From the NCBI GenBank assembly GCA_902802795.1, contig CADCNI010000004.1:1-43540 (forward strand): a stretch of DNA of 43,540 nucleotides, given 5' to 3'. Below are positions 27,165-36,145 of this stretch, piece after piece. The position numbers and the translations under genes are program-made. Each line of letters starts with the position of its first letter. The stretch's first letter is position 1. The stretch comes from an uncultured Ruminococcus sp. Lineage in GTDB: Bacteria; Bacillota; Clostridia; Oscillospirales; Acutalibacteraceae. Below the pieces are notes generated by a model that was given only the letters and a program-made list of their open reading frames with translations, was not told where the DNA came from and searched no databases.

Positions 27165-28862
27165 TTGGATCGCCGTCAACGCAACGATGCAAACCGCCAG
27201 CGTCCATCCCATACAGACGCTTGGAATACACAGCAACCTACTCTTCAAAACGGGCAGCAACCCGCTCCACAGAACAGACAGCGACCTGCTTCACAAAACG
27301 GACAGCGGCCTGCTCCACAGAACCGACAGCAGTCCGCACCGCAAAACGGACAGCGGCCTGCTTCTCAAAACGGACAGCGACCTGCTCCACAGAACCGACA
27401 GCGGCCTGCTTCTCAAAACGGACAGCGACCTGCTCCACAGAACCGACAACGGCCTGCTTCTCAAAACGGACAGCGACCTGCTCCACAGAACCGACAGCGG
27501 CCTGCTTCTCAAAACGGACAGCGACCTGCTCCACAGAACCGACAGCGGCCTGCTTCTCAAAACGGACAGCGACCCGTACCCCAAAACAGGCAACGACCTG
27601 CTTCCCAAAACGGGCAGCGATCCGCACCCCAAAACAGGCCGCGACCCGTTCCTCAAAACGGTCAGGCTTCCCCTGTTCGCGGAAACACACAGAACGATCA
27701 AAACCGGGCAACAGTCAGCCGTCCCATGTCGGAGGAATTTCTCAATGATCGCAACAATCGACGCAGACAACGCTCGATAGGTTTTTCGTCAGACAGTGAC
27801 CCGCGCGACTTTCAGAATGTTCACGATGATGAGTTTTATAATTCCCCTCGGGCTGTTGACCCTCGCCGCAGAAACGACACGCAGGATGCGTTTTCCGAAG
27901 ATCATACCGTTTCCTCCATTAGCTCTTTCAAAATGAACTTTGACGATACGGAAAAAGCAGGAAACGCTTCGGTCATAGGAGCGGCGATTCTCTCCAAACC
28001 GATAATCCTCGGCGGACTGGCGCTGGCCGCCATTGCTGTTACCGTCATTATTGCTGTGATAATCGGTGGAAAAGGCAGCCGCACCTCCGCTGTAACGTCA
28101 AACGACAGCAATAAAAAATACGAATTCAAGATTCCCGACACTGTGACAATCGGCAGCGAAACCATCGAAACCGACACGGATTATATTGAACTCACTGACG
28201 CCGATCTCACCAATATCAGCGATTTGTCCTATTGCTATCTGGTCAAGAGTCTGTTTCTCAACAACAATCAGATCACCGATATCTCTCCGTTGGCAGATTG
28301 CATGACGATTCAAACGCTTGATTTGTCGGACAACCTGATTGCTGATCTTTCGCCCCTTTCACAGTTGAATGTACTGTCCGACCTCAAGGTCAACGGTAAC
28401 AGCGTTTCAGATCTCTCTCCGCTTTCTTCAGCAGAAAACATGGAATATCTGGAACTGGGCAATAATCAGATCACCGATATTTCGCCGATTAGCGAGCTTT
28501 CCTCGCTGCACCAGCTTTCGCTGACCCACAATCAGATCACCGATCTTTCCTCTCTCTCTCAACTGTCTCTGTTGACGACGCTGGATGTGAGCAACAATCA
28601 GATCCGTTCTGTCGCGGCTCTGGCAAATGTGAGCAACCTTTCCTCGCTCAATCTCAGCGACAACAGCATCTCCGATATTGCCCCTCTTGGTAATCTTTCA
28701 AATCTCAATATGCTTTATCTGAAAAACAATCCCATCAGTGACGTCTCGGTTCTCGCCAATCTCAAGGAGTTGGTGGAACTCGATCTGAGCGGAACCAACG
28801 TCAGCACAAAAGACATAGAGGAACTGAAAAAAGCCCTTCCTGCCTGCAATATCACAAAATAA
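27165..28862 (+). CDS. Membrane-anchored leucine-rich-repeat protein with Q/N/P/R-rich repeat domain
   Basis: The 565-residue protein has three parts. Residues 25-168 are 18 tandem octads of PAPQNRQR/PASQNGQR type, predicted to be disordered. After a charged linker, one membrane helix lies at about 279-301. The rest (about 345-550) is a run of 22-residue leucine-rich repeats of the internalin/SDS22 kind (LxxLxLxxNQITDISPL). The many arginines before the helix suggest a cytoplasmic N-terminus and external repeats. The start is a TTG at 27165 with GGAGG eight bases upstream; no ATG is suitable. The partner of the repeats is unknown. Longer frames in other phases over the repeat are by-products of its composition. 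Confidence 0.85.
   Translation: MDRRQRNDANRQRPSHTDAWNTQQPTLQNGQQPAPQNRQRPASQNGQRPAPQNRQQSAPQNGQRPASQNGQRPAPQNRQRPASQNGQRPAPQNRQRPASQNGQRPAPQNRQRPASQNGQRPAPQNRQRPASQNGQRPVPQNRQRPASQNGQRSAPQNRPRPVPQNGQASPVRGNTQNDQNRATVSRPMSEEFLNDRNNRRRQRSIGFSSDSDPRDFQNVHDDEFYNSPRAVDPRRRNDTQDAFSEDHTVSSISSFKMNFDDTEKAGNASVIGAAILSKPIILGGLALAAIAVTVIIAVIIGGKGSRTSAVTSNDSNKKYEFKIPDTVTIGSETIETDTDYIELTDADLTNISDLSYCYLVKSLFLNNNQITDISPLADCMTIQTLDLSDNLIADLSPLSQLNVLSDLKVNGNSVSDLSPLSSAENMEYLELGNNQITDISPISELSSLHQLSLTHNQITDLSSLSQLSLLTTLDVSNNQIRSVAALANVSNLSSLNLSDNSISDIAPLGNLSNLNMLYLKNNPISDVSVLANLKELVELDLSGTNVSTKDIEELKKALPACNITK
27237..27668 (+). repeat. 24-bp / 48-bp coding tandem repeat
   Basis: Eighteen 24-base units alternate in two versions, roughly CAGCGACCTGCTCCACAGAA plus CCGA and CAGCGGCCTGCTTCTCAAAA plus CGGA, giving a 48-base higher-order period. 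The middle copies are nearly identical and the edges are more diverged, the usual sign of expansion and contraction by slippage or recombination. Confidence 0.9.
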
Positions 28863-28873
28863 CCCAACGCAAA

Positions 28874-28926
28874 CAAAAAATCCATATCCGAAACGCCTTC
28901 CACGCATCGGATACGGATTTTTTTTG
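28874..28926. terminator. Bidirectional terminator between LRR gene and copA
   Basis: AATCCATATCCGA and TCGGATACGGATT form a stem of about 12 pairs with one mismatch, flanked by A-runs on the left and T-runs on the right. It can end both the plus-strand LRR transcript and the minus-strand copper operon. Confidence 0.8.
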
Positions 28927-28951
28927 CGGCATTGGTAACAGGAGAAATCAA

Positions 28952-29167
28952 TTACTCGATGACCTGATAGCCCTGCTGTTCTACCGTGGATTTGAGCAGT
29001 TCGTCAGATATCTCATCTTTGCAGGTGACAACCGCTGTACCTTTTTTATGGCTGACCTCCGCCTTTTCCACGCCGTCGAGTGCTTCGAGAGCGTTTTTCA
29101 CTCTCGCCTCGCAATGCTCACACATCATACCTTCCACTTTCAGTGTTTTTTTGTTTTTGCCAAACAT
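28952..29167 (-). CDS. Possible separately translated CopZ-like copper chaperone inside copA
   Basis: The last 71 codons of copA form a complete HMA domain (MCEHCEAR metal site) beginning with an ATG at 29167. A perfect GGAGG sits eight bases upstream, inside the copA coding sequence. CopZ chaperones are normally 68-73 residues. The site could therefore give a free chaperone as well as the fusion. The GGAGG also encodes Met-Glu-Glu-Glu codons in the linker, so chance is not excluded. Confidence 0.5.
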   Translation of the reverse strand: MFGKNKKTLKVEGMMCEHCEARVKNALEALDGVEKAEVSHKKGTAVVTCKDEISDELLKSTVEQQGYQVIE

Positions 29168-31498
29168 GTCTTCTTCCTCCATATCTTGTATTGATTTTAG
29201 TTCAGACACCTGTACCGTCTTCCCCGGCTTGTCTCTTTTGGCGCTGCGAATGTCAAATAGATTCAGCCGCAACGCGTTGGAAACCACGCAAAAGCTGGAC
29301 AGGCTCATGGCCGCCGCGCCGAACATAGGGCTGAGTTTCCATCCGAACAGCGGAATCCATACGCCTGCCGCCAGCGGAATTCCGATGATGTTATAGAAAA
29401 ACGCCCAGAAGAGATTCTGATGGATGTTACGCAGCGTCGCGCGGCCGAGTCGGATGGCGGCGGGCACGTCGCTGAGACGGTTCTTCATGAGCACCACGTC
29501 TGCCGCGTCCACCGCAATATCGGTGCCTGCGCCGATGGCAATGCCGATGTCCGCGCGGGTGAGGGCAGGCGCGTCGTTGATACCGTCGCCCACCATCGCC
29601 ACCTTGCCATATTCCTTTAGCTGGCGGATCACGCTCTCTTTGCCGTCGGGCAGAACGCCCGCGACCACTTCATCCACGCCGGCCTGACGACCGATCGCGC
29701 GGGCGGTGCGCTCATTGTCCCCCGTCAGCATGACCACACGTATGCCCATTTGCCGCAGCTCCCGGATGGCCTGCGGACTGTCGGCTTTCAGGGTATCTGC
29801 CACAGCGATTACGCCTAACAACTGCCTGTCTCTGCAGAAAAACAGAGGGGTTTTGCCTTCTTGAGCGAGATCCTCCGCACTTGCTTTGGTGGATTTTGAA
29901 AGCGTCGTGCTTTCACTGATAAATTTCTGATTTCCGCCCGCAAGAAGTACGCCGTCCAGCCACGCCGTCAGACCGTTGCCTGGCAACGCCTGAAAATCCG
30001 TTACCTCGGCCGCTGTCAGGTTTCGCTGCTCCGCTGCCGAGACAATCGCCTTGGCCAGCGGATGCTCGCTCCTGCTCTCCAGCGCAAAAGCAGCCGTCAG
30101 CAATTCCTCCTCGCTCACACCGTCGGCAGGCAGCAGATCGGTCACTTCCGGCGCGCCTTGGGTGATGGTGCCGGTCTTGTCAAGCGCCACCACCTGCACC
30201 TTGCCGACTTCCTCCAAGGAAGCCGCCGTCTTGAACAGAATGCCGTGCTTCGCGCCCATGCCGCTGCCCACCATAATCGCAACAGGTGTAGCCAGTCCCA
30301 GCGCGCACGGGCAACTGATGACCAGCACCGAAATCCCCCGCGCGAGAGCAAATCCCACGCTTTCTCCCAGCAGCAGCCACACGGCGGCTGTCACAGCCGC
30401 TATCGCTATCACTGTTGGCACAAAGATCCCCGACACCTTGTCGGCCACCTTGGCGATAGGCGCTTTGGTGGCGGCCGCGTCGCTCACCATGCGGATAATC
30501 TGCGACAGCGTAGTATCCTCTCCCACGCCTGTCGCTTCACAGCGGAGGTAGCCAGACTGATTCACGGTGCCAGCCGAAACGCCGTCACCTGTTGTTTTAT
30601 CCACCGGAATGCTCTCCCCGGTGAGTGCCGATTCATCCACCGCGCCCACGCCGTCCACAATCACGCCGTCCACCGGAATATGCTCCCCCGGACGCACCGC
30701 GAAGGTGTCTCCCCTGCGCACCTGCTCGATGGGAACGGTAACTTCTTGGCCGTCCCGCAGCAGCACGGCGGTTTTGGGCGCAAGCTTCATCAGACTTCTG
30801 AGCGCATCGGTGGTTTTGCCCTTGGAACGCGCCTCCAGCATTTTGCCCACGGTAATCAAGGCGAGAATCATAGCCGCTGATTCAAAGTAGAATTCATGCA
30901 TATACGCCATGACCGCTTCCGTGTCGCCCCTGACCTGCGCATCCGTCATGGCAAACAGCGCGTAAACGCTATAGACAAACGACGCACCTGAACCCAGCGC
31001 CACCAAAGTGTCCATATTCGGCGCGCCATGCAGCAGGCTCTTGCATCCGCTGACAAAAAATTTCTGATTGATCACCATGACAATCGCCGCCAGCAAAAGC
31101 TGCACCAGTCCCATCGCCACATGGTTTCCCTCAAAGAAAGACGGCAGCGGCCAGTGCCACATCATATGCCCCATCGACACATACATCAGCACCGCCAGAA
31201 ATCCGAGCGACGCAATCAGCCGTCGCCGCAGCACCGGGGTTTCCCGGTCTTTGAGCGCGTCATCGTCCGAATTTGCCGAAGCCGCGCGCTGACCCGACGC
31301 GCCTTTGACCGACGCACCGTAGCCCGCGTTTTCCACCGCGGCGATAATCGCCTGCGGCGAGGCCGTTCCCTCCACGCCCATCGAATTGGTCAGAAGACTG
31401 ACCGCACAGGAAGTCACGCCCTCCACCTGCGCCACCGCCTTTTCCACACGGGCGCTGCATGCCGCGCAGCTCATTCCCGTAATGTCATACTGTTCCAT
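28952..31498 (-). CDS. copA: Copper-exporting P1B ATPase with C-terminal CopZ-like domain
   Basis: This membrane pump exports Cu(I). The 848 residues contain an N-terminal metal-binding HMA domain ([11 protein letters not shown], 8-18), eight membrane helices, the ion-binding CPC near residue 396 ([12 protein letters not shown]), DKTGTITQG near 439, and [10 protein letters not shown]. After the last helix, about 95 residues lead to a second HMA domain ([10 protein letters not shown]) that looks like a free chaperone CopZ. An in-frame ATG at 29167 with GGAGG eight bases before it could start that 71-residue domain alone. The gene follows csoR, and copper should induce both. The ATG has GAGGAGG upstream. 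Confidence 0.93.
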   Translation of the reverse strand: MEQYDITGMSCAACSARVEKAVAQVEGVTSCAVSLLTNSMGVEGTASPQAIIAAVENAGYGASVKGASGQRAASANSDDDALKDRETPVLRRRLIASLGFLAVLMYVSMGHMMWHWPLPSFFEGNHVAMGLVQLLLAAIVMVINQKFFVSGCKSLLHGAPNMDTLVALGSGASFVYSVYALFAMTDAQVRGDTEAVMAYMHEFYFESAAMILALITVGKMLEARSKGKTTDALRSLMKLAPKTAVLLRDGQEVTVPIEQVRRGDTFAVRPGEHIPVDGVIVDGVGAVDESALTGESIPVDKTTGDGVSAGTVNQSGYLRCEATGVGEDTTLSQIIRMVSDAAATKAPIAKVADKVSGIFVPTVIAIAAVTAAVWLLLGESVGFALARGISVLVISCPCALGLATPVAIMVGSGMGAKHGILFKTAASLEEVGKVQVVALDKTGTITQGAPEVTDLLPADGVSEEELLTAAFALESRSEHPLAKAIVSAAEQRNLTAAEVTDFQALPGNGLTAWLDGVLLAGGNQKFISESTTLSKSTKASAEDLAQEGKTPLFFCRDRQLLGVIAVADTLKADSPQAIRELRQMGIRVVMLTGDNERTARAIGRQAGVDEVVAGVLPDGKESVIRQLKEYGKVAMVGDGINDAPALTRADIGIAIGAGTDIAVDAADVVLMKNRLSDVPAAIRLGRATLRNIHQNLFWAFFYNIIGIPLAAGVWIPLFGWKLSPMFGAAAMSLSSFCVVSNALRLNLFDIRSAKRDKPGKTVQVSELKSIQDMEEEDMFGKNKKTLKVEGMMCEHCEARVKNALEALDGVEKAEVSHKKGTAVVTCKDEISDELLKSTVEQQGYQVIE

Positions 31499-31534
31499 GA
31501 CTTTTCCTCCTCTTTTAGCTGTTAGTGATTGTAA

Positions 31535-31576
31535 ACTTCACACTTCACATTTCACACTTCACATTTCACATTTCAC
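31535..31576. repeat. Heptanucleotide tandem repeat (A[C/T]TTCAC) x6
   Basis: Six seven-base units ACTTCAC or ATTTCAC lie head to tail in the csoR-copA spacer. Related arrays occur at 38283-38310 (inverted) and 38540-38574. Confidence 0.85.
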
Positions 31577-31581
31577 ACGAA

Positions 31582-31887
31582 TCACTTCATGAGCTTTTGG
31601 AGTACATTCACAAGCTCGTCAATAGTCTCGTCTTTTCCCTCGCGGATATCCTCCGCCACGCAGGTTTTGATGTGGCTGGCAAGCAGTTCCTTCGTAAAGG
31701 CGTTAAGCGCCGCGTTGGCCGCCGCCACCTGAATAAGAATATCCGGACAATAGGCGCTTTTTTCGACCATGCCCTTGATGCCCCGAATCTGCCCCTCAAT
31801 ACGGTTCAGCCGATGGATCAGGCACTTGTATTCCTCTTCCGAGCGTTCCTTGGTTCTGTGATGACAGCAGGCTTTTTCTTCCGCCAC
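31582..31887 (-). CDS. csoR: Copper-sensing repressor CsoR
   Basis: The 101-residue all-helical DUF156 protein is a cytoplasmic Cu(I)-responsive repressor. It has the CsoR ligand set Cys47 (AYCPD), His72 and Cys76 (SHIKTC), plus the core LNRIEGQIRGIKGMV. RcnR and FrmR relatives lack this Cys-His-Cys pattern, so copper is the likely signal. It begins with GTG, with GGGGAG nine bases upstream. It is cotranscribed with copA, and a matching operator is in its own promoter. Confidence 0.92.
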   Translation of the reverse strand: MAEEKACCHHRTKERSEEEYKCLIHRLNRIEGQIRGIKGMVEKSAYCPDILIQVAAANAALNAFTKELLASHIKTCVAEDIREGKDETIDELVNVLQKLMK

Positions 31888-31925
31888 GAAACACTTCTCC
31901 CCTCTCTTCTAATTAGTCTATGCTA

Positions 31926-31954
31926 ATTATATACCCCCACGGGGTATTTGTCAA
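31926..31954 (-). promoter_or_regulatory. csoR-copA promoter with CsoR operator in the spacer
   Basis: On the minus strand TTGACA (31954-31949) and TATAAT (31931-31926) are consensus boxes 17 bases apart. A perfect 7+3+7 palindrome ATACCCCCACGGGGTAT (31931-31947) fills the spacer, of the C-rich/G-rich type bound by CsoR. Repressor binding there would block polymerase, and copper would relieve it. Confidence 0.88.
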
Positions 31955-31991
31955 GTCCTTTTTGCTTCATCCCGAAGGGAAATAGAAAAAC

Positions 31992-32037
31992 AAAAAAATC
32001 GCAGAGCGTTTCGGAATGAATCGTTCTGCGATTTTTG
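31992..32037 (-). terminator. Intrinsic terminator downstream of purC
   Basis: AAAAATCGCAGAGCG and CGTTCTGCGATTTTT pair as a stem with a 13-base loop, followed by T on either strand. It lies 60 bases after the purC stop. Confidence 0.75.
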
Positions 32038-32096
32038 CTTATCACTGTGAAAAGAAACTCACAGGCTTCATTTTGAGACGCAACAAGGAAACAGCA

Positions 32097-32804
32097 TCAG
32101 TCGAGATGGAGTCTCTTGAAAACTTCCGCATAGGCTTCTTCCACGCCGCCCATATCGCGTCTGAATCTGTCCTTGTCGAGTTTCTGATGGGTTTCGATAT
32201 CCCACAGACGGCAGGTGTCAGGCGAAATCTCGTCTGCGAGGATGATGTCGCCATGAAAACGACCGAACTCGATCTTGAAGTCGATCAGCTCGATGCCGAT
32301 GGTCTTGAAGAACTCAATCAACACTTCGTTGACCTTGTACGCCATCGCTGCGATCTTGTCCAGCTCTTCCTGTGTGGCGGCGCCGATGGCAAGAATCTGG
32401 GTGTCGTTGATCATAGGATCGCCCAGCGCGTCATCTTTCAGGCAGTATTCAAGCGTGGGACAGTTGAGCTTTTGGCCCTCTTCTACGCCAAAACGCTTGG
32501 AGAAGCTGCCGGCAGCGGTGTTGCGGATAATAACTTCCAGCGGAACGATCTCCACCTTTTTCACGAGGGTTTCGCGGTCGCTGAGTTCCTCAACATAATG
32601 GCTGGGAACGCCCTTCTTTTCCAGCAGCTTGCAAAGCATGTTGGACATTCTGTTATTGACAACGCCCTTGCCCGCAATGGTGCCTTTCTTTTCGCCGTTG
32701 AACGCAGTCGCGTCATCCTTGTAGGAAACAATGCAGTAATCGGGATCATCGGTCGCAAATACCTTCTTGGCCTTGCCTTCGTAAAGCTGTTCTTTCTTTT
32801 CCAT
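32097..32804 (-). CDS. purC: SAICAR synthetase (phosphoribosylaminoimidazole-succinocarboxamide synthase)
   Basis: This cytoplasmic enzyme of purine synthesis joins aspartate to CAIR with ATP. The 235-residue protein has the family start [10 protein letters not shown], the mid signature [14 protein letters not shown], and the late SPDTCRLWD segment. Length is normal for the small bacterial PurC. The frame is open to 32843, but the ATG at 32804 has AAGGAG ten bases upstream. Other pur genes are not nearby, and it has its own promoter. Confidence 0.93.
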   Translation of the reverse strand: MEKKEQLYEGKAKKVFATDDPDYCIVSYKDDATAFNGEKKGTIAGKGVVNNRMSNMLCKLLEKKGVPSHYVEELSDRETLVKKVEIVPLEVIIRNTAAGSFSKRFGVEEGQKLNCPTLEYCLKDDALGDPMINDTQILAIGAATQEELDKIAAMAYKVNEVLIEFFKTIGIELIDFKIEFGRFHGDIILADEISPDTCRLWDIETHQKLDKDRFRRDMGGVEEAYAEVFKRLHLD

Positions 32805-32903
32805 ACTATTATAGCTCCTTAGATTTGGATTCGTAACGTACAAGGCGTGCCTCCATGCGGTTTGCCCTGCCCGTTATAGACATGTTTCAGTCACGGTAAA
32901 GAC

Positions 32904-32932
32904 ATCATACCACGATTTTGATGCAATTGCAA
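32904..32932 (-). promoter_or_regulatory. Promoter of purC
   Basis: On the minus strand TTGCAA (32932-32927) and TATGAT (32909-32904) are 17 bases apart, with a leader of about 95 bases to the ATG. Confidence 0.55.
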
Positions 32933-32950
32933 GAGGATTTGATGAATAAA

Positions 32951-34294
32951 TTAATAAATAGAAAGATAACGTTCGATCTCCCACTCGGTCACGGCTGTGC
33001 GGAAACTGTCCCACTCGGCCTTTTTGCCGGCAACATAACTCTTGTAAACATGCGCACCGAGCACGTCGGTGATAAATTCATCTTCCTCCAGCGCGTCAAG
33101 CGCCTCTTTCAGATTGCCGGGCAGACTTTCGATGCCCGCCGCTTTTCTCTCCTTTTTGGTCATGGCAAAAATATTCGCGTCGGTGATCTGATCGACCGGC
33201 TGCATATGATTCCGGATACCGTCCAGACCTGCCGCGATGCAGACCGCCAGCTCGAGATAGGGATTGCAAGCGGGATCAGGATTGCGCAGTTCCACACGGG
33301 TACCTGCGCCGCGGGAAGCAGGAATACGGATGAGCGCCGAACGATTGCTGGCTGACCATGCGATATAGCAGGGCGCTTCATAGCCCGGAACAAGGCGCTT
33401 GTAGGAATTGACCAGCGGATTGGTAATGGCCGCCATGCCCTTGACATGCTTCATCAGACCCGCGATGAAGGAATAGGCAATTTCGGAAAGCCCCAGTCCT
33501 CTCGGGTCGCTCTCGTCGCAGAATACATTCTTTCCGTCAAGCGTGCAGAGCGAAATATTGGTGTGCATGCCCGAACCGCACACACCGAAACGGGGCTTGG
33601 GCATGAAAGTGGCATAAAGTCCATGACGGTAGGCAACGGTCTTGACCGCGAGTTTGAAGGTCATGATGTTGTCGGCGGTGGTCAGCGCGTCGTCATACTT
33701 GAAATCCACCTCGTGCTGCGCTTCGGCTACTTCATGGTGCGAGGCTTCGATTTCAAAACCCATCTGACCGAGCGTCAGGCAGATGTCGCGGCGGCAGTCC
33801 TCGCCCAGATCGGTGGGCGCGAGGTCAAAATAGCTCGCTTCGTCGTAGCTGTTGGTAGTGGCGTGACCATGTTCATCGGTGTCAAAGAGGAAAAATTCCG
33901 CTTCGGGTCCGATATTGGCTTTGAAACCCATTTCTTCGGCCTGTTTCAACACTTTTTTGAGCACATAACGGGGATCACCCTCAAAAGGGGTACCGTCGGG
34001 CTTGTAAACGTCGCAGATAAAGCGAGCCACCTTGCCCTGCTGTGGGCGCCACGGAAAAATCAGAAACGTATCGAGATCGGGACGGAGATACATATCAGAT
34101 TCCTCAATGCGAACAAAGCCTTCGATGGACGAGCCGTCAAACATGCACTGATTATCCAGGCATTTCTCAAGCTGGCTGGTGGTGATTGCGACATTCTTCA
34201 GATGACCGAAGGTATCGGTAAATTGCAGCCGGATAAATTGAACGTCTTGCTCCTCCACAATCCTCACGATGTCTTCTCTGGTGTATTTTGCCAT
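32951..34294 (-). CDS. glnA: Glutamine synthetase type I
   Basis: This enzyme makes glutamine from glutamate, ammonia and ATP in a dodecamer. The 447-residue protein has [10 protein letters not shown] near 27, [10 protein letters not shown] near 58, the metal glutamates in [18 protein letters not shown] and the ATP-loop region [10 protein letters not shown] with NRSALIRIP. The length and the absence of the insert and adenylylation tyrosine segment of the long form fit the Gram-positive GSI-alpha subgroup, which is usually feedback-inhibited. The ATG at 34294 has GGAGG eight bases upstream; the frame itself opens at 34309. Confidence 0.93.
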   Translation of the reverse strand: MAKYTREDIVRIVEEQDVQFIRLQFTDTFGHLKNVAITTSQLEKCLDNQCMFDGSSIEGFVRIEESDMYLRPDLDTFLIFPWRPQQGKVARFICDVYKPDGTPFEGDPRYVLKKVLKQAEEMGFKANIGPEAEFFLFDTDEHGHATTNSYDEASYFDLAPTDLGEDCRRDICLTLGQMGFEIEASHHEVAEAQHEVDFKYDDALTTADNIMTFKLAVKTVAYRHGLYATFMPKPRFGVCGSGMHTNISLCTLDGKNVFCDESDPRGLGLSEIAYSFIAGLMKHVKGMAAITNPLVNSYKRLVPGYEAPCYIAWSASNRSALIRIPASRGAGTRVELRNPDPACNPYLELAVCIAAGLDGIRNHMQPVDQITDANIFAMTKKERKAAGIESLPGNLKEALDALEEDEFITDVLGAHVYKSYVAGKKAEWDSFRTAVTEWEIERYLSIY

Positions 34295-34309
34295 TAATAT
34301 AACCTCCAA

Positions 34310-34557
34310 AATGCAGTAGCGTCCGGGAATGCCCTCACAGTCGAAACGGCTTTCCCGATCAACGCCCCTTTCATGATATGAATGTCAGCCGATTGTAAAA
34401 GTTGAAAAATGGCGTAAATACGGATTTGCTCAATGGGAAGGGGACGGATTTTTCTCCATTTGGAGCAAGGCAAATCTTGCTATGGGGCTGTTTCCGAATT
34501 CGCCCGACCCCGTCGCAAATCCAAGCTCGTTCCGCTCGTTCGGCTTCGCCTCACTCG
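34310..34557. other. Non-coding upstream region of glnA
   Basis: No convincing gene, GlnR-type operator or strong promoter was found. Its left half holds the glnA leader. The right half is GC-rich and runs into the dispersed repeat. Confidence 0.4.
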
Positions 34558-34832
34558 TGGGGCGCTGCCCTTGACCCGCCAGGGAACTAGTCCGAGATGA
34601 CGCTTGCCGTCATCGGCTGGGCTCCCGCGCTCGCATACGCTCGCTATAGCAATCCAAACAAACAAAAAGACAAATTCGGCGCGCTGGTGAGCACATGGCT
34701 GCGTTGTCGTCCTAGGTGGGCGCCAACCCACCGTCGTCCTCCGCCTTGCCCTGCACTCTCCATCATCGCCTCCTTTTGTCTCCCTGATTATTTGGATTGC
34801 TATAGTTACGCTTCGCTTTTCTTCTTTTTTTC
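34558..34832 (-). repeat. Dispersed GC-rich repeat, copy B, interrupted by a MITE
   Basis: On the minus strand this reads GAAGAAAAGCGAAGCGTAAC, then a 156-base insertion, then AGCGAGCGTATGCGAGCG, and later GGTCAAGGGCAGCGCCC. The same blocks in the same order and direction occur on the plus strand at 43380-43500 without the insertion. It contains no real gene; ORFs across it are by-products. Confidence 0.8.
34647..34802. mobile_element. 156-bp MITE with TA target duplication
   Basis: The perfect terminal inverted repeats TAGCAATCCAAA (34647-34658) and TTTGGATTGCTA (34791-34802) are flanked by TA on both sides (34645-34646 and 34803-34804). The related repeat at 43.4 kb carries a single TA at the equivalent site, so it shows the empty site. 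TA duplication is the hallmark of IS630/Tc1-mariner transposition. There is no transposase inside, so it must have been mobilised in trans. Confidence 0.85.
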
Positions 34833-34874
34833 ATTTGCTTTGTACAATCGCCTATAGTATGACTGTGTTTATGA

Positions 34875-34914
34875 GAAAAAAGCGTCCCGAAAAACAACTT
34901 TTTTTTCGGAACGC
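34875..34914 (-). terminator. Intrinsic terminator
   Basis: On the minus strand GCGTTCCGAAAAA and TTTTTCGGGACGC form a stem with one mismatch, followed by TTTTTT. It probably ends the transcript of the 35083 gene. Confidence 0.7.
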
Positions 34915-35082
34915 CCTTGTTCTCTGAAAGCTTGCAGATAGTGTAGCACATTTTTTTTTCGCTGTCAATGTGTTGACTTTCTTATTTTATGACAAAGAAG
35001 ACATTTTCTGTTATGTTAACGAAAAGGAAAAGACCCGCCGCCTCTTTTTCGGTAGATTCACCAAGCCGCAAAGAATGAATCC

Positions 35083-35832
35083 TCACCATTCATTCACCAC
35101 ATACATCAACGAAAGAGCGATGCCTCGATACAAATCCTTGGTCAGCGCTTCATACTCAGCCGTCAGACCTTTGGCCTCTGCCGCTGCTCTGCCCTTGTCG
35201 TTCCAGCTACCCTGACCGCCAAATACATACGCGTCGGTCGCGGCCTGTAAGAGTCGTTGATGCGCAGGCACCATCTGATCTCCCCGCACAAAATCCGCCT
35301 GAAGCGATTTAAGCGCAGCATTGAAGGCAAAGGAGAATTCACTCAGTTCCAGCTTCTGCGCCAGAGCCCGCAAGCGTGGAAACAGTGTTGCCATATCCTG
35401 GGACACATCGCCAAAACGCGGTTTCTCCTTGGGGGGGTTTTCAATGATACTCTCTACCATAAACACCACCCATTTGTTGTTGGACGGATTAATTGTCCAC
35501 ATTCTGTTCCAGGTCGATACATAATCCTTGCCAAAGCAAAGCATGACACAGGGAACCTTGTTGAATACCGTCAGTTGACTGTAATCGTCCAGTTCATCCG
35601 CCAGAATCAGCTTAAAATCCTCGGCACCTCTTTCCTGAAGGATTTTCAGCCATTTCTCACGGGAATCCACTTCTATAGCGGGGTATGTTTCACCGTCGCC
35701 GTGCGCGGTAAAACGGAAGATAATTTTCTCAATGTTTTCGTTTGGCATAAGGCCGCTGTCAAAACTTCCCGCTTTGACCATATATTTTGCTGTCATCGTC
35801 AGCTTCGCCATCGTCATCAGTTCAATATTCAT
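35083..35832 (-). CDS. Conserved-looking protein of unknown function
   Basis: A soluble protein of about 249 residues without signal peptide or membrane helix. It starts MNIELMTMAKLTMTAKYMV and contains a mixed alpha/beta half with FRFTAHGDGETYPAIEV and FGKDYVSTWNRMWTINPSNN, then a helical C-terminal half (about 150-249) rich in Ala, Leu and Glu. I do not recognise the family. The ATG at 35832 is chosen because the frame's more upstream ATG (35901) falls inside the promoter. AAAGGAG lies about 13 bases before it, somewhat far. It has a divergent neighbour encoding a membrane protein. Confidence 0.65.
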   Translation of the reverse strand: MNIELMTMAKLTMTAKYMVKAGSFDSGLMPNENIEKIIFRFTAHGDGETYPAIEVDSREKWLKILQERGAEDFKLILADELDDYSQLTVFNKVPCVMLCFGKDYVSTWNRMWTINPSNNKWVVFMVESIIENPPKEKPRFGDVSQDMATLFPRLRALAQKLELSEFSFAFNAALKSLQADFVRGDQMVPAHQRLLQAATDAYVFGGQGSWNDKGRAAAEAKGLTAEYEALTKDLYRGIALSLMYVVNEW

Positions 35833-35872
35833 GATGGGATAATCGCTCCTTTTTTGCAATCGTGTTTTTACA

Positions 35873-35901
35873 ATAATATCATATATTTTCGTACTTTTCA
35901 A
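35873..35901 (-). promoter_or_regulatory. Promoter of the 35083-35832 gene
   Basis: On the minus strand TTGAAA (35901-35896), a 17-base spacer and TATTAT (35878-35873) precede the start by about 40 bases. Confidence 0.6.
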
Positions 35902-35985
35902 GTAAAAAATTGTGCATATTCCTCTTTACATAAATGCTATATGCTAAAAAACAATATAAGGACAAGTCGCCCGATCATTTCCCTG

Positions 35986-36014
35986 TTGACAAATCATGAA
36001 TAATATGTTAATAT
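35986..36014 (+). promoter_or_regulatory. Promoter of the 36146 membrane protein gene
   Basis: A perfect TTGACA (35986-35991) is followed after 17 bases by TAATAT (36009-36014). The leader to the ATG is about 125 bases. Confidence 0.55.
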
Positions 36015-36145
36015 AAAGCTAAAATGGATGGTATGTATCCGATATATTGTTAATAAATTTAAAATTTTTCGTTACAAAACGATGATTTATAGCAAAACTT
36101 CTTTGCAATCCGATATACATCATCATGGAAAGGATAACTTGACCT

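Noticed and set aside
27237-27668. CRISPR-like array
   Set aside because: The units are contiguous and coding, with no unique spacers and no cas genes nearby.
27118-27780. Alternative long frames over the tandem repeat on both strands
   Set aside because: They are open only because the 24-base unit lacks stops in those frames. The frame from the TTG at 27165 continues into a membrane helix and LRRs and has the ribosome site.
30062-30880. Long plus-strand ORFs opposite copA, and similar ones opposite SNF2, pgk and gpmI
   Set aside because: They are shadows of strongly biased coding sequence on the other strand, with His/Arg-rich products of no known family.
34402-34857. Small ORFs across the glnA upstream region
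   Set aside because: They run through the dispersed repeat and the MITE and have low-complexity or arginine-rich products without ribosome sites.
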